DNA of 64,000 nt from an uncultured Bacteroidales bacterium (GTDB lineage: Bacteria; Bacteroidota; Bacteroidia; Bacteroidales; P3), in NCBI GenBank assembly GCA_900318835.1, contig ONLW01000012.1, positions 1-64,000 on the forward strand, in the 5' to 3' direction. A program made the position numbers and the translations under genes. The notes under the pieces were generated by a model. The model was not told the origin of the DNA. It did no database searches and was given only the letters and a program-made list of their open reading frames with translations. This document shows, piece by piece, positions 7,294 through 15,082 of this stretch. Every line of letters starts with the position of its first letter. Within the stretch, counting starts at the first letter, position 1.

Positions 7294-9648
7294 TTACAAT
7301 CCCCTGGTTGCACGGGGCGCGGTGGAGATTACCGCACTACGAGGTCGGATATTGGAGGCACTACTTGGTCGGGGCTGGGCACTTGTCGGTTTGTCGGTTT
7401 TAGGTGTTGTGCTGCCTTGGGGTTTGCTGGTTGACGGTATTGCGGTGTTTTTTTGCCTTGACGGGCTGTCGGGTGTTGTTACGGGATCGGTGGCGGCAGG
7501 CCGTTCGTAGTCGGTGGGAATGTAGCTGCCGCGGTTTTGCTTGTAGCCCGTCATCTTGTTAACACGGCTGATGCGGGAGGAAAGGTTGTGGCCACCGGTG
7601 GTGAGCAGGTCGTTGTAGGTGACGATGAGCGACGAGGTCTTCATATAGCGCCCCGCATTGCCCTTCAAGTTGGCGGCATACCAGTTTTTCACATTGCCGA
7701 GGTCCATACCTATCAAGTCGAGGTTATTTTTGCCCACCTCGCGCATCAACAGGTTTATTTTGCGGGCACGGAGATAAGTGTTATAACTCTCTCGGTCATT
7801 GACCTTCACCCCACGGGGATAAGAAAGATAGCGCGCCAGTTTCTTGAATTGCTCCTCAGAGAGACCATTCAGCATACCCTTCACCTCCTGAATGTAGCGA
7901 CTGACACTTGCTTGGGTATTGTGACGCACATTCTGATAGATGTGGTCACGATTCTCGTCGCTGTAGGAGAAGCTGTGCTGCTGCTCATTGTCGTGCAGCT
8001 GCTTGTCGACCTGCTCCTTTTGGTAGTTTCTAAAGCTACGATGTGCGAGGCTGTCAGCCAGCAAGGCTATCTCCTCGCCGCTGAGACCGCGAATCCTGTT
8101 GAGCAGCTCCGTCGTGGGCTGGTAGAGCAAGAAGGGCTTGTTCTTCGGGAACGACGGATAGGTGTCGCCGGAATAGCTAATGTTGTTGTCGATAAAGAGC
8201 TGGTAGAGGGCGGTGTACTGCACCACGCGAGCGAGGGCGGTACAGCCGAGGGTGGCGAAGTAGTGGTAGGCCTGCGCCTCGTAGCGGTAGCCTATCGACT
8301 GACTCCTTTCCTGTGAATTGAAATAACTGACGGGCAGCGAGCCGGTGCGCCCCAAAGTGTATATGGTATAATTTTGCAGGCGGGACGCCTGCGCACCAGC
8401 GGCTTGGCGGTCGATAGCATACATCGCACCGGCGGTGTTCCAGTTGTAGACGAGTTCGTTGAGGCCCAGCTTGCGGAAGAGGGGGCGGTCGAAGGGGTAG
8501 TAGCCAGGCTCGGGGTAACGGTAGTAGCTCTCCTGGATGGTGCCGCGTTCCGACCAGTCCTTGAGCAGTACGTCGGTGATGGTCATTAGGTCGCCGAACT
8601 CGGTGTTCTCCAGCTCGCGGCTGAGGTAGGTGGGGCACCAGTCGCGACCGTTGTTCATCTTGCCCGCCATCAGGTCGTTGATGTCGAGGCTCTGCGACAG
8701 CTCCTTTTCGGTAGTGGAAGCCAGCAGTAGAATGCTCTCCACCTGCAACGGAGGCAACTCGTACAGCAGCGACTGACGCTCACGACCGATGATGACTAGC
8801 GTGCTGCTGTCGGCAAGGGCACCGAGGATTAGGTCGGCATCCAGCGTGAACTGCCGGATGTCGCCTAACTGCGGGGCGATATCGGTGCCTTTAGCCACTG
8901 CCCACGCCACAAACCCTGGCTTCTGGCTGAAGTAAACGCCTCGCGCTTTCTGTGCGAAGAGGTCGGGAACGGTCAGCACAGTATTGGTATCGTCGAGGTG
9001 GACGAATCCTTCGCCCTCCACTATAAACCAATTGTTGAACTCTTCCAGTGTAATCTGGTAATCAAGACTGGGAACGCAGACGTCCCCGTCTGCACCAGCC
9101 TCATTTTTGACAAAATACCGCCGTCCGTGTTCCGCCGGCAGCGTCATCACCGCGGGCTTGTAATCACTGAAGAAGAGCTCGCGGCTGAGCCGCCGTATCA
9201 ACCCCGCGCAGTTCTCCTGCGTGGCGTTGGCGAGCAGGATGACCACGTCGGTCACATAGCCATCGTAGCCGATGGGATGTTTCTTTATCTGTGTCTTATG
9301 CTTGAACTTGGCGAAGATTGGCGCGATGGAGTCCGTCTCGAAATGCGGCGGAATGTCGGTGAGCAGGATCATGCGGCTGCTGTCGGCGAACGACGCCATT
9401 CCGATGGTTTGGTAGTGGAAGCGGAATTTCTTGCGGAAGTCCTTGTAGATGGAATCCGCCGCCCCTGCCGCCTCTGTGCCCTCGATTGTCACCGCCTGGT
9501 TGGGGATATACTCGTAGTCGAACAGTTTCGCGCTCTCTCTTTTCACGCTCTCCCCTATCGACGTCCGCGATATTACGAATATACCCACCCCGACGATTGC
9601 CAGCACGTCCACCAGCCAGAGGAGTGTTTTATGGGATTTCTTTGTCAT
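7294..9648 (-). CDS. Large membrane-anchored protein of unknown function
   Basis: 784 residues from the MTKKSHKTLLWLV start. One N-terminal signal-anchor helix (LLWLVDVLAIVGVGIFVI) places the rest in the periplasm. The body is not recognised; it includes a segment rich in acidic and aromatic residues (ESYYRYPEPGYYPFDRP, about 390). The last 90 residues are a Ser/Thr/Pro/Lys/Arg-rich disordered tail. Two short G+C-rich palindromes are inserted in frame, giving AAGAQASRLQ and AGADGDVCVP. The start at 9648 is chosen over 9714 because the -7 box (9659-9666) lies between them; this leaves only a few bases of leader. Confidence 0.75.
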   Translation of the reverse strand: MTKKSHKTLLWLVDVLAIVGVGIFVISRTSIGESVKRESAKLFDYEYIPNQAVTIEGTEAAGAADSIYKDFRKKFRFHYQTIGMASFADSSRMILLTDIPPHFETDSIAPIFAKFKHKTQIKKHPIGYDGYVTDVVILLANATQENCAGLIRRLSRELFFSDYKPAVMTLPAEHGRRYFVKNEAGADGDVCVPSLDYQITLEEFNNWFIVEGEGFVHLDDTNTVLTVPDLFAQKARGVYFSQKPGFVAWAVAKGTDIAPQLGDIRQFTLDADLILGALADSSTLVIIGRERQSLLYELPPLQVESILLLASTTEKELSQSLDINDLMAGKMNNGRDWCPTYLSRELENTEFGDLMTITDVLLKDWSERGTIQESYYRYPEPGYYPFDRPLFRKLGLNELVYNWNTAGAMYAIDRQAAGAQASRLQNYTIYTLGRTGSLPVSYFNSQERSQSIGYRYEAQAYHYFATLGCTALARVVQYTALYQLFIDNNISYSGDTYPSFPKNKPFLLYQPTTELLNRIRGLSGEEIALLADSLAHRSFRNYQKEQVDKQLHDNEQQHSFSYSDENRDHIYQNVRHNTQASVSRYIQEVKGMLNGLSEEQFKKLARYLSYPRGVKVNDRESYNTYLRARKINLLMREVGKNNLDLIGMDLGNVKNWYAANLKGNAGRYMKTSSLIVTYNDLLTTGGHNLSSRISRVNKMTGYKQNRGSYIPTDYERPAATDPVTTPDSPSRQKNTAIPSTSKPQGSTTPKTDKPTSAQPRPSSASNIRPRSAVISTAPRATRGL
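8376..8392. repeat. In-frame GC-rich palindrome 1
   Basis: GCAGGCG and CGCCTGC separated by 3 bases, flanked on the coding strand by GCTGGTGC. It encodes QASRLQ inside the large unknown protein and resembles the palindrome at 9076. Confidence 0.5.
9076..9093. repeat. In-frame GC-rich palindrome 2
   Basis: GCAGACG and CGTCTGC around a 4-base loop, again preceded by GCTGGTGC on the coding strand. It encodes ADGDVC. It has the same design as the copy at 8376 with different stem bases. Confidence 0.5.
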
Positions 9649-9658
9649 TTTCGGTTTG

Positions 9659-9687
9659 CAAAAGTACGACTTTTTTCTGAAACCCAA
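9659..9687 (-). promoter_or_regulatory. Promoter of the large anchored protein
   Basis: Minus strand: TTG at 9687-9685, 18-base spacer, TACTTTTG at 9666-9659. The ATG follows 10 bases after the -7 box, so the transcript would be nearly leaderless. Confidence 0.7.
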
Positions 9688-9706
9688 CAGCCTCGGAGAA
9701 ATAATT

Positions 9707-9737
9707 TTGGTCAAATCAAAATAAGTGTGTATTTTTG
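9707..9737 (+). promoter_or_regulatory. Promoter of the structured RNA / methylase module
   Basis: TTG at 9707-9709, 20-base spacer, TATTTTTG at 9730-9737. It is divergent from the promoter at 9659-9687, with only about 20 bases between the two. Confidence 0.75.
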
Positions 9738-9742
9738 CAGTC

Positions 9743-9937
9743 GCAAACGGGGAGAAATCCGTTTGCCGAGAGAAAGCATTTGCATATTCATAGAACGTCC
9801 TTGAAGTTTGGCCGCAGATAGACGTATTTACAGAATAGAGCAGATGTCCATTTTACGTGGATGTCTGAATTGTCTGTAAATACGGGTTAGGCCAAACACC
9901 CAAGGACGTGGACGAGGAAGATGTCCACGTTTTTTTT
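9743..9937 (+). ncRNA. Highly structured leader or small RNA (about 195 nt)
   Basis: Three hairpins lie between a promoter and a terminator. P1 pairs GCAAACGG (9743-9750) with CCGTTTGC (9759-9766). P2 is a 115-nt irregular hairpin: ACGTCCTTG/CAAGGACGT (9795/9901), GTTTGGCC/GGCCAAAC (9806/9890), a 12-bp stem 9823-9834/9873-9884, and a 10-bp apical stem 9841-9850/9858-9867 that pairs fully if two G-U pairs are allowed. P3 is the terminator at 9906-9937. The frame contains no plausible gene. Size and the long, bulged hairpin recall 6S-type RNAs such as 6S-Flavo, but I cannot confirm this; a regulatory leader of the methylase gene is equally possible. Confidence 0.7.
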
Positions 9938-10000
9938 GTCCTGCATGGGACTGGGTGTTTGGGTTAGCTGTACGTTCGATGAATGCACGTATAACTAACC
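9894..10000 (+). promoter_or_regulatory. Alternative pairings in the methylase leader
   Basis: AAACACCCA (9894-9902) can pair with TGGGTGTTT (9952-9960) and GGAC (9904-9907) with GTCC (9938-9941), which would trap the terminator in a larger fold. A further hairpin pairs GGTTAG (9962-9967) with CTAACC (9995-10000), with TACGT/ACGTA inside, and ends 10 bases before the methylase ATG. Confidence 0.5.
9906..9937 (+). terminator. Intrinsic terminator overlapping the main hairpin
   Basis: ACGTGGAC (9906-9913) pairs with GTCCACGT (9923-9930), followed by eight T. Its first four bases are also the last bases of the P2 stem, so the two structures compete. Confidence 0.8.
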
Positions 10001-10010
10001 GTCTGACCCA

Positions 10011-11027
10011 ATGGTAACACGCACATCACGGCTGCAAGGCAGCAAAAAGAAACGGGACGACGAATACTACACGTTGTTCCAAGATATAGCCGACGAGGTG
10101 AGTCACTACTTGCCTCAACTGCGCAGCAAACGCATTCTCTGTCCATGCGATTGGGACGAAAGTTACAATGAGGAGATTGTATACAAAGAGGAAGGCTATG
10201 TGCTGGGGCGTGGATTGTTTGGTCCCGAAGGAACAATAAAGAATATCGACATAGCCAAAACACGCGAGAAGATAGAGAAGCGGATGGATTTGGTGAAATG
10301 CCAATTCGTCTACTATCTGCTCAATCAAGCAGAGGAATGGGGTATTAAGTCAATTAGCGTAAGCGGCTATAATCCACAGACAGGCGAGGGGGTGCGATAC
10401 CAGGATATCGATTACAGCTATTACGATGTTATCATCACCAATCCACCATTCAGTCAATTTGATGAGTTTATCGACCTAATGGTGAAAAATGGCAAGGAGT
10501 TTCTGGTAATAGGGCCCCAGACGGCACCAACAGAGAAGAGTATCATTCGGCATTTCCAAGAGGGGAATATCAGAGTTGGATATCACTACCATTTAAGTGG
10601 TTTCAAACGCCCAGATGGAACAACGCTACCCAAACAGCATAACACTCCACGCAGCTGCATGTGGTACACCAATTTACAGGTGGAGCAGGAGTCAAAGGAA
10701 CTCACGCTGATGGCATCATACCACGATAATCCAGAGAAATATCCAAAGTATGTGAATTATGATGCCATTGAGGTTCCAACAGTGGCAGATATTCCCAATG
10801 ACTATTACGGAGAAATGGGCGTTCCCATTACCTTTATGCAGAAATACAATCCTGAACAGTTTGAAATAATAGGATCTAGTCGTCAGTTGGGCAGGAAAAT
10901 GAAAGACTGTGTTGGGAAAGATGCTGTATACGTTCAGGGAGGTGTTCGATTCTACTTAGATGAAGGCAATAACCACTACAAATGTCTTTGGGACAGAATG
11001 GTCATCAAACGGAAAAAGGAGGACTAA
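10011..11027 (+). CDS. EcoRI-family DNA adenine methyltransferase
   Basis: 338 residues, the usual length for the EcoRI methylase family, which methylates adenine N6 in DNA using S-adenosylmethionine. The catalytic motif IV is clear as IITNPPFSQFDEF (about 142-154), after an N-terminal ILCPCDWDESYNEE segment; the C-terminal DRMVIKRKK is also family-like. M.EcoRI modifies GAATTC, but the specificity of this protein cannot be inferred. The gene is more AT-rich than the surrounding chromosome. It is 3 bases upstream of a DUF262-HNH nuclease gene, so the two form one unit behind the structured leader. Confidence 0.88.
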   Translation: MVTRTSRLQGSKKKRDDEYYTLFQDIADEVSHYLPQLRSKRILCPCDWDESYNEEIVYKEEGYVLGRGLFGPEGTIKNIDIAKTREKIEKRMDLVKCQFVYYLLNQAEEWGIKSISVSGYNPQTGEGVRYQDIDYSYYDVIITNPPFSQFDEFIDLMVKNGKEFLVIGPQTAPTEKSIIRHFQEGNIRVGYHYHLSGFKRPDGTTLPKQHNTPRSCMWYTNLQVEQESKELTLMASYHDNPEKYPKYVNYDAIEVPTVADIPNDYYGEMGVPITFMQKYNPEQFEIIGSSRQLGRKMKDCVGKDAVYVQGGVRFYLDEGNNHYKCLWDRMVIKRKKED

Positions 11028-11030
11028 TTT

Positions 11031-12128
11031 ATGACAGTAAAGGATTTATACGAGAAGGTAGTCAACGGTGTTATCATCAGCGATATTGAGTTGCAACGTG
11101 CCATTGTATATGACGCCGACAAGCAAGCGAAGGTGATAGATAGCATTTATCACGAAATTCCCTTGCCTGCATTCTACCTATGGCAGCGTGAAGATGGCAA
11201 ACTTGAAGTGCTGGACGGTAAGCAACGCATCGAGTCCATCAAGAAATTCATGCAAGGAAACTTGTTGTACAATGGCAAGTCATGGAAAGAATACGCCTAC
11301 AATAGTGACCTGCAACAGGTGGTGAACAACACCGAGTTGACCACCATCATCTGTAGCGGTACGGAAGAGAAGAAACGTGAGATATTCAAACGCATCAACA
11401 CTCTTGGTGTGGCTCTCTCAAAGTTCGAAGTACTCAACGGATTGTACCACGGCAATTACATCGAGGGACTGAACGATTACTTCGCCCACGATGCTAATGT
11501 CCGCAAGGTATTACCCGGTGCAACGCTTGACCGAGGCGATAACAAATACCACTTGCTTGAGTACATCTACTATGTGCGTAATGGGAATGTGTTCCCCAAG
11601 AGAGGTGAACTGGACGACTATGTGCAGCAACACAAGGACGAGTCGTTTAACGAAGAGTTGAAGAAAATAAAGCCTTACATCAGTTTCATACGCGACATCT
11701 TTGGTGATGCGTCCAAGATTGGATCGACTCTAAAATTCAAACTGGCTGTGAAATACATCAAAAACCGCTCCATCTGGTTGCAGAACAAAGACGACATCTG
11801 CAAGGATTGTAATGCTTTCATCAAAAGTGACGGCTACAAGCTGTCGTCCAGCAAGGAAGAGGATATCGAAGCCATGATACTCGGTATTGTAGGCAACTTG
11901 CGGGTAGACCCCAAACGTCTGTTTACTGCTGACGACAAGAAGGAATTGCTCTCCCAGCTCTCGCCTAACGAACAGGGACTATATGAATGCAAGAAATGTC
12001 ATCAGCATTTTACATCAGATGAACTCACAGTTGACCATATCAACCCATGGAGCAAAGGAGGTAGGACTGTACTCTCGAATGCTCAATTGATTTGTAGGGC
12101 GTGCAATAGCAGTAAAGGAAATCAATAG
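11031..12128 (+). CDS. DUF262-HNH endonuclease
   Basis: 365 residues. The N-terminal DUF262 (ParB/GmrS-like) domain holds EVLDGKQRIESIKKF near 60-75, the DGQQR-type motif thought to bind nucleotide, and IFKRINTLGVALSKFEVLNG. The C-terminus is a complete HNH finger: CKKCHQHF, TVDHINPWSKGG, SNAQLICRACNSSKGN, with two CxxC pairs and the catalytic Asp-His. Related DUF262 proteins are restriction factors such as GmrSD and BrxU. Paired with the upstream EcoRI-type methylase it reads as the nuclease half of a two-gene modification/restriction module; that pairing is inferred from spacing and shared low GC. Confidence 0.87.
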   Translation: MTVKDLYEKVVNGVIISDIELQRAIVYDADKQAKVIDSIYHEIPLPAFYLWQREDGKLEVLDGKQRIESIKKFMQGNLLYNGKSWKEYAYNSDLQQVVNNTELTTIICSGTEEKKREIFKRINTLGVALSKFEVLNGLYHGNYIEGLNDYFAHDANVRKVLPGATLDRGDNKYHLLEYIYYVRNGNVFPKRGELDDYVQQHKDESFNEELKKIKPYISFIRDIFGDASKIGSTLKFKLAVKYIKNRSIWLQNKDDICKDCNAFIKSDGYKLSSSKEEDIEAMILGIVGNLRVDPKRLFTADDKKELLSQLSPNEQGLYECKKCHQHFTSDELTVDHINPWSKGGRTVLSNAQLICRACNSSKGNQ

Positions 12129-12132
12129 GTAA

Positions 12133-12210
12133 TTATCTCCACCCACCGGTGGCACCTACATGATAAAGATTGGCAACCATCCCGTCCGAAAGGTGGTGGT
12201 GATTAGGTGA
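12133..12210 (+). pseudogene. Remnant of a T9SS C-terminal sorting domain
   Basis: Directly after the HNH gene a 25-codon open stretch ends GGTYMIKIGNHPVRKVVVIR and a stop. This is the closing beta-strand pair of a type A T9SS sorting domain. Everything upstream of it is missing and a stop precedes it in frame, so it is the tail of a lost secreted protein. It marks an edge where the methylase-nuclease module replaced native sequence. Confidence 0.7.
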
Positions 12211-12250
12211 CGCCGGAGGGCTATTGAGAGTAACCCCCTGACGGGGTATG

Positions 12251-12280
12251 ACCCCTGCGGATGACCCGCAGGGGTTTATT
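12251..12280 (+). terminator. Terminator after the T9SS remnant
   Basis: ACCCCTGCGG pairs perfectly with CCGCAGGGGT around a 5-base loop, followed by TTATTG. A weaker C/G hairpin (12233-12247) lies just before it. Confidence 0.7.
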
Positions 12281-12351
12281 GTTTATAAAGAACCTAGCGG
12301 CGGGACGCATTGAGTTTTTTAACCTAAAAAGTGTTAAACAACCAATAGTAT

Positions 12352-12430
12352 GCACCTACTTAACTCTTTCATTTCTAGGGGATGATAAAGGGTTGAGTAA
12401 GGGAAGAGTAAGAGAAGAGTAAGAGAAGGT
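12352..12430 (-). repeat. 11-bp-phased intergenic array, copy A
   Basis: GAGTAA recurs at 12395, 12406 and 12417, exactly 11 bases apart. Read on the minus strand the units (CTTACTCAACCCTTTATC) align with copy D (CTTACCCAACTCTTTACC), so it is the same family inverted. CCTACTTAAC at 12354-12363 is mirrored by GTTAAGTAGG at 12484-12493. The rest of the 12281-12515 gap holds no gene. Confidence 0.6.
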
Positions 12431-12515
12431 GGCTTTTGGGGTTGATTATCAATCTGCTACAAGCGTGTTTTTTAAAAGGTTATGTTAAGTAGGAATGGCC
12501 GAATTTTAACATTTC

Positions 12516-13106
12516 TTACGGGGTAATGAGGCCGATGTGCTGCATCATCTCGCGGTAGTAGGCGGCTTTCTCGTCCAGCTTCATAGGGTAGGCGCGGGAG
12601 GAGGAAGGCATGCGCCAGAGACGCATCGAGCGGCCAGCGAGGGTGAACTCGTTGTAAGAGCCCATCGCGGGGACGGGGACGCCATAATCCTCCGTCAGGA
12701 CCGAAAAACTCTTCTGGCCGGTGCAGACGATATCATTGCATAGCGGTATCTTTGAGCGCAGCGCTGGGATATCGGTCTTCTCGACAATCTCGAGGTCTTT
12801 GTCGGAGGCGTTGCCGCTCAACCGGCGCACGGCACAGGCAGTGTCAAATATCGCTATTCCGCGCTCTTCCAGCAAGGCCTTGATGTCCTCCATACGGAAG
12901 GTCTTATGCTCCGCATCCACCAATCGTTGCGAGTCGCCGTAGAACACCAAGCCGAATATCTCCCACATCATATTGGTGCGGTTGGGGTAGAAGAAATCCA
13001 TGCACCAGCGTTTCCTCGGCGGCGGAAAGCTGCCGAGCATCAGCAGCCGCGCATTCGGCGGCAGGAAGGGTTGCAGAGGATGACGTTCTATGTCCGGCTT
13101 ATCCAT
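12516..13106 (-). CDS. Uracil-DNA glycosylase-fold protein
   Basis: A 196-residue protein of the UDG superfamily, close to the hypoxanthine/deoxyinosine glycosylase type. The N-terminal motif is MLGSFPPPRKRW followed by FFYPNRTNMMWEIF, and the C-terminal motif RMPSSSRAYPMK takes the place of the usual SPA loop. These enzymes excise deaminated bases; the exact substrate is not readable. It is the last gene of the asnS-ybaK-glycosylase run, 9 bases after the frameshifted ybaK. Confidence 0.8.
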   Translation of the reverse strand: MDKPDIERHPLQPFLPPNARLLMLGSFPPPRKRWCMDFFYPNRTNMMWEIFGLVFYGDSQRLVDAEHKTFRMEDIKALLEERGIAIFDTACAVRRLSGNASDKDLEIVEKTDIPALRSKIPLCNDIVCTGQKSFSVLTEDYGVPVPAMGSYNEFTLAGRSMRLWRMPSSSRAYPMKLDEKAAYYREMMQHIGLITP

Positions 13107-13115
13107 ATCAACGTA

Positions 13116-13606
13116 TCAACAAACAGTTAGGACGGCAAGCGTCCCCTTGGCAGCGCGCAGGAGGTCGGCAGGGACGAGGTGAAACTGGAGGCCTCGCTGA
13201 CCGGCGCTGCAATAGACGCTCTCGTGTTCCATCAGGCTCTGGTGGAACCAAGTGGGCAGCGCCTTCTTCATGCCAATGGGCGAGCAGCCGCCACGAATGT
13301 AGCTCGTCAGCGGCAGCAGTTCCTTCACATGTATCATCTCCACCTTCTTGTTGCCAGTCACCTTGGCGGCCTTTTTTAGCTCCACCTCCTCGGCCCCGGG
13401 GATGATGCAGACAAAGAGCCCCGTCTTGTCGCCCGCAGCACCAGCGTCTTGAAGATGCGCTCAATAGGTTCGCCCAATACCTCGGCGGTATGTTCGGCGC
13501 CCAGATGATCCTCGTCGACCTCATAGGGGGTGAGTTCGTAAGCTATCTTCAGCTGGTCGAGCAGCCGCGCAGCGTTGGTTTTACGCACACCTTCGGGCAG
13601 TGCCAT
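13116..13606 (-). pseudogene. ybaK: YbaK-type Cys-tRNA(Pro) deacylase, frameshifted
   Basis: Two frames together encode one YbaK protein of about 163 residues that hydrolyses mis-charged Cys-tRNA(Pro). The first frame (from the ATG at 13606) runs [16 protein letters not shown] to IFKTLVLR. The second continues GDKTGLFVCIIPGAEEVELKKAAKV through YIRGGCSPIGMKK to the stop. The switch falls in a run of three C on the plus strand (13432-13434); one additional base there would restore the frame. Everything else looks intact, so this is either a very recent mutation or an assembly error in a homopolymer. It begins at the asnS stop codon. Confidence 0.8.
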
Positions 13607-15009
13607 TAGAACTCGGCGGTCTTGGGGGTGCGGGGGAAGGGGATGACATCGCGGATGTTGGCCATGCCGGTGACGAAGAGCATCAGGCGCTCGAAGCCGA
13701 GGCCGAAGCCGGCGTGCGGGCAGGAGCCGTAGCGGCGTGTGTCGAGGTACCACCACATGTCCTTCATCGGGATGTTCAGTTCGTTGATGCGGGTCATCAG
13801 CTTGTCGTAGTTCTCCTCACGGACGCTACCACCGATAATCTCGCCAATCTGCGGGAAGAGCACGTCGGTGCCCTGCACAGTCTTTCCGTCGTCGTTCTGC
13901 TTCATGTAGAAGGCCTTGATCTCCTTCGGGTAGTCAATCATGATGACGGGCTTCTTGAAATGCTGCTCCACGAGGTAGCGCTCGTGCTCGGAAGCCAGGT
14001 CGACGCCCCAGCTGACGGGGAACTCGAACTTGTGACCCTTGGCGACAGCCTCTTCAAGTATCTTGATACCCTCGGTGTAGGGCAGACGCACGAAGTCGGT
14101 GTCGATGACGCCCTTGAGGCGTTCGATGAGACCGTTGTCAATCATCTTGTTGAGGAATTCCAGATCGTCCATGCAGTGGTCGAGGGCCCATTTGACGCAG
14201 TATTTGATGAACTCCTCTTCGAGGGCGGTGAGCTCGTCGAGCTGGTAGAAAGCCATCTCCGGTTCAATCATCCAGAACTCGGCGAGGTGACGCGGAGTAT
14301 TACTGTTCTCAGCACGGAAGGTGGGACCGAAGGTATAAATCTTACCCAGCGAGGTGGCACCCAGCTCGCCTTCCAGCTGGCCGCTGACGGTGAGGGCGGT
14401 GAACTTGCCGAAGAAGTCCTGCTCCCAGTCGATGGTGCCGTCCTCCTTGCGGGGCGGGTTCTCGGGGTCGAGGGTGCTCACATGGAACATCTCGCCGGCA
14501 CCTTCGCAGTCGCTGGCGGTGATGAGGGGCGTGTGGAAGTAGAAGAAACCGCGCTCGTGGAAGAAGGTGTGGATGGCCATAGCCATATTGTGACGCAGGC
14601 GCATGACGGCGCCGAAGGTGTTGGTGCGGAGGCGCAAGTGGCCAATTTCACGAAGAAACTCCATGCTGTGCCCCTTCTTCTGGAGGGGATAGGTGTTGGG
14701 GTCGGCCTCGCCATAAACGACGATGCTCTCAGCCTGTACTTCGACGGCCTGGCCCGAGCCCTGGCTCTCGACAAGCTTGCCTTCCACGCCGATGCAGGCA
14801 CCGGTGGTGATGCGTTTCAACTCTTCTTCAAACTTCGCGGGGTCGGCGACCACCTGGATATTATGGATAATCGAGCCGTCGTTCACAGCCAGGAAGGCCA
14901 CGTTCTTGTTGCCGCGCTTGGTGCGCACCCAGCCTTTGACACAAATCGATGTGCCGATGAGGGCCGACACATCCTCTTTCAAAAGATACTTAATCTCGTA
15001 GCGTTTCAT
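13606..15009 (-). CDS. asnS: Asparaginyl-tRNA synthetase
   Basis: A 467-residue class II synthetase that charges tRNA(Asn). An N-terminal OB-fold anticodon-binding domain ([25 protein letters not shown]) precedes the catalytic core: motif 2 [24 protein letters not shown] and motif 3 [29 protein letters not shown]. The AsnRS-specific C-terminus is present. It leads a unit with ybaK, which begins at its stop codon, and a glycosylase. A 482-codon open frame on the opposite strand is a shadow of this gene. Confidence 0.97.
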   Translation of the reverse strand: MKRYEIKYLLKEDVSALIGTSICVKGWVRTKRGNKNVAFLAVNDGSIIHNIQVVADPAKFEEELKRITTGACIGVEGKLVESQGSGQAVEVQAESIVVYGEADPNTYPLQKKGHSMEFLREIGHLRLRTNTFGAVMRLRHNMAMAIHTFFHERGFFYFHTPLITASDCEGAGEMFHVSTLDPENPPRKEDGTIDWEQDFFGKFTALTVSGQLEGELGATSLGKIYTFGPTFRAENSNTPRHLAEFWMIEPEMAFYQLDELTALEEEFIKYCVKWALDHCMDDLEFLNKMIDNGLIERLKGVIDTDFVRLPYTEGIKILEEAVAKGHKFEFPVSWGVDLASEHERYLVEQHFKKPVIMIDYPKEIKAFYMKQNDDGKTVQGTDVLFPQIGEIIGGSVREENYDKLMTRINELNIPMKDMWWYLDTRRYGSCPHAGFGLGFERLMLFVTGMANIRDVIPFPRTPKTAEF

Positions 15010-15082
15010 AATATATATTGTTTTTTTATTTTCAAAAAAATTTATTAACGCAGTATGGATTGGTTTATTGTGTGACCACGTT

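Noticed and set aside
8998-9804. 268-codon open frame on the plus strand
   Set aside because: It is antisense to the large anchored protein and runs through two divergent promoters.
9743-9937. Retron-type msr-msd RNA
   Set aside because: No reverse transcriptase gene is present nearby, and the hairpin layout lacks the paired a1/a2 ends around the whole element.
13600-15048. 482-codon open frame on the plus strand
   Set aside because: It lies opposite asnS, has the Val/Glu/His-rich composition typical of antisense shadows of GC-rich genes, and matches no family.
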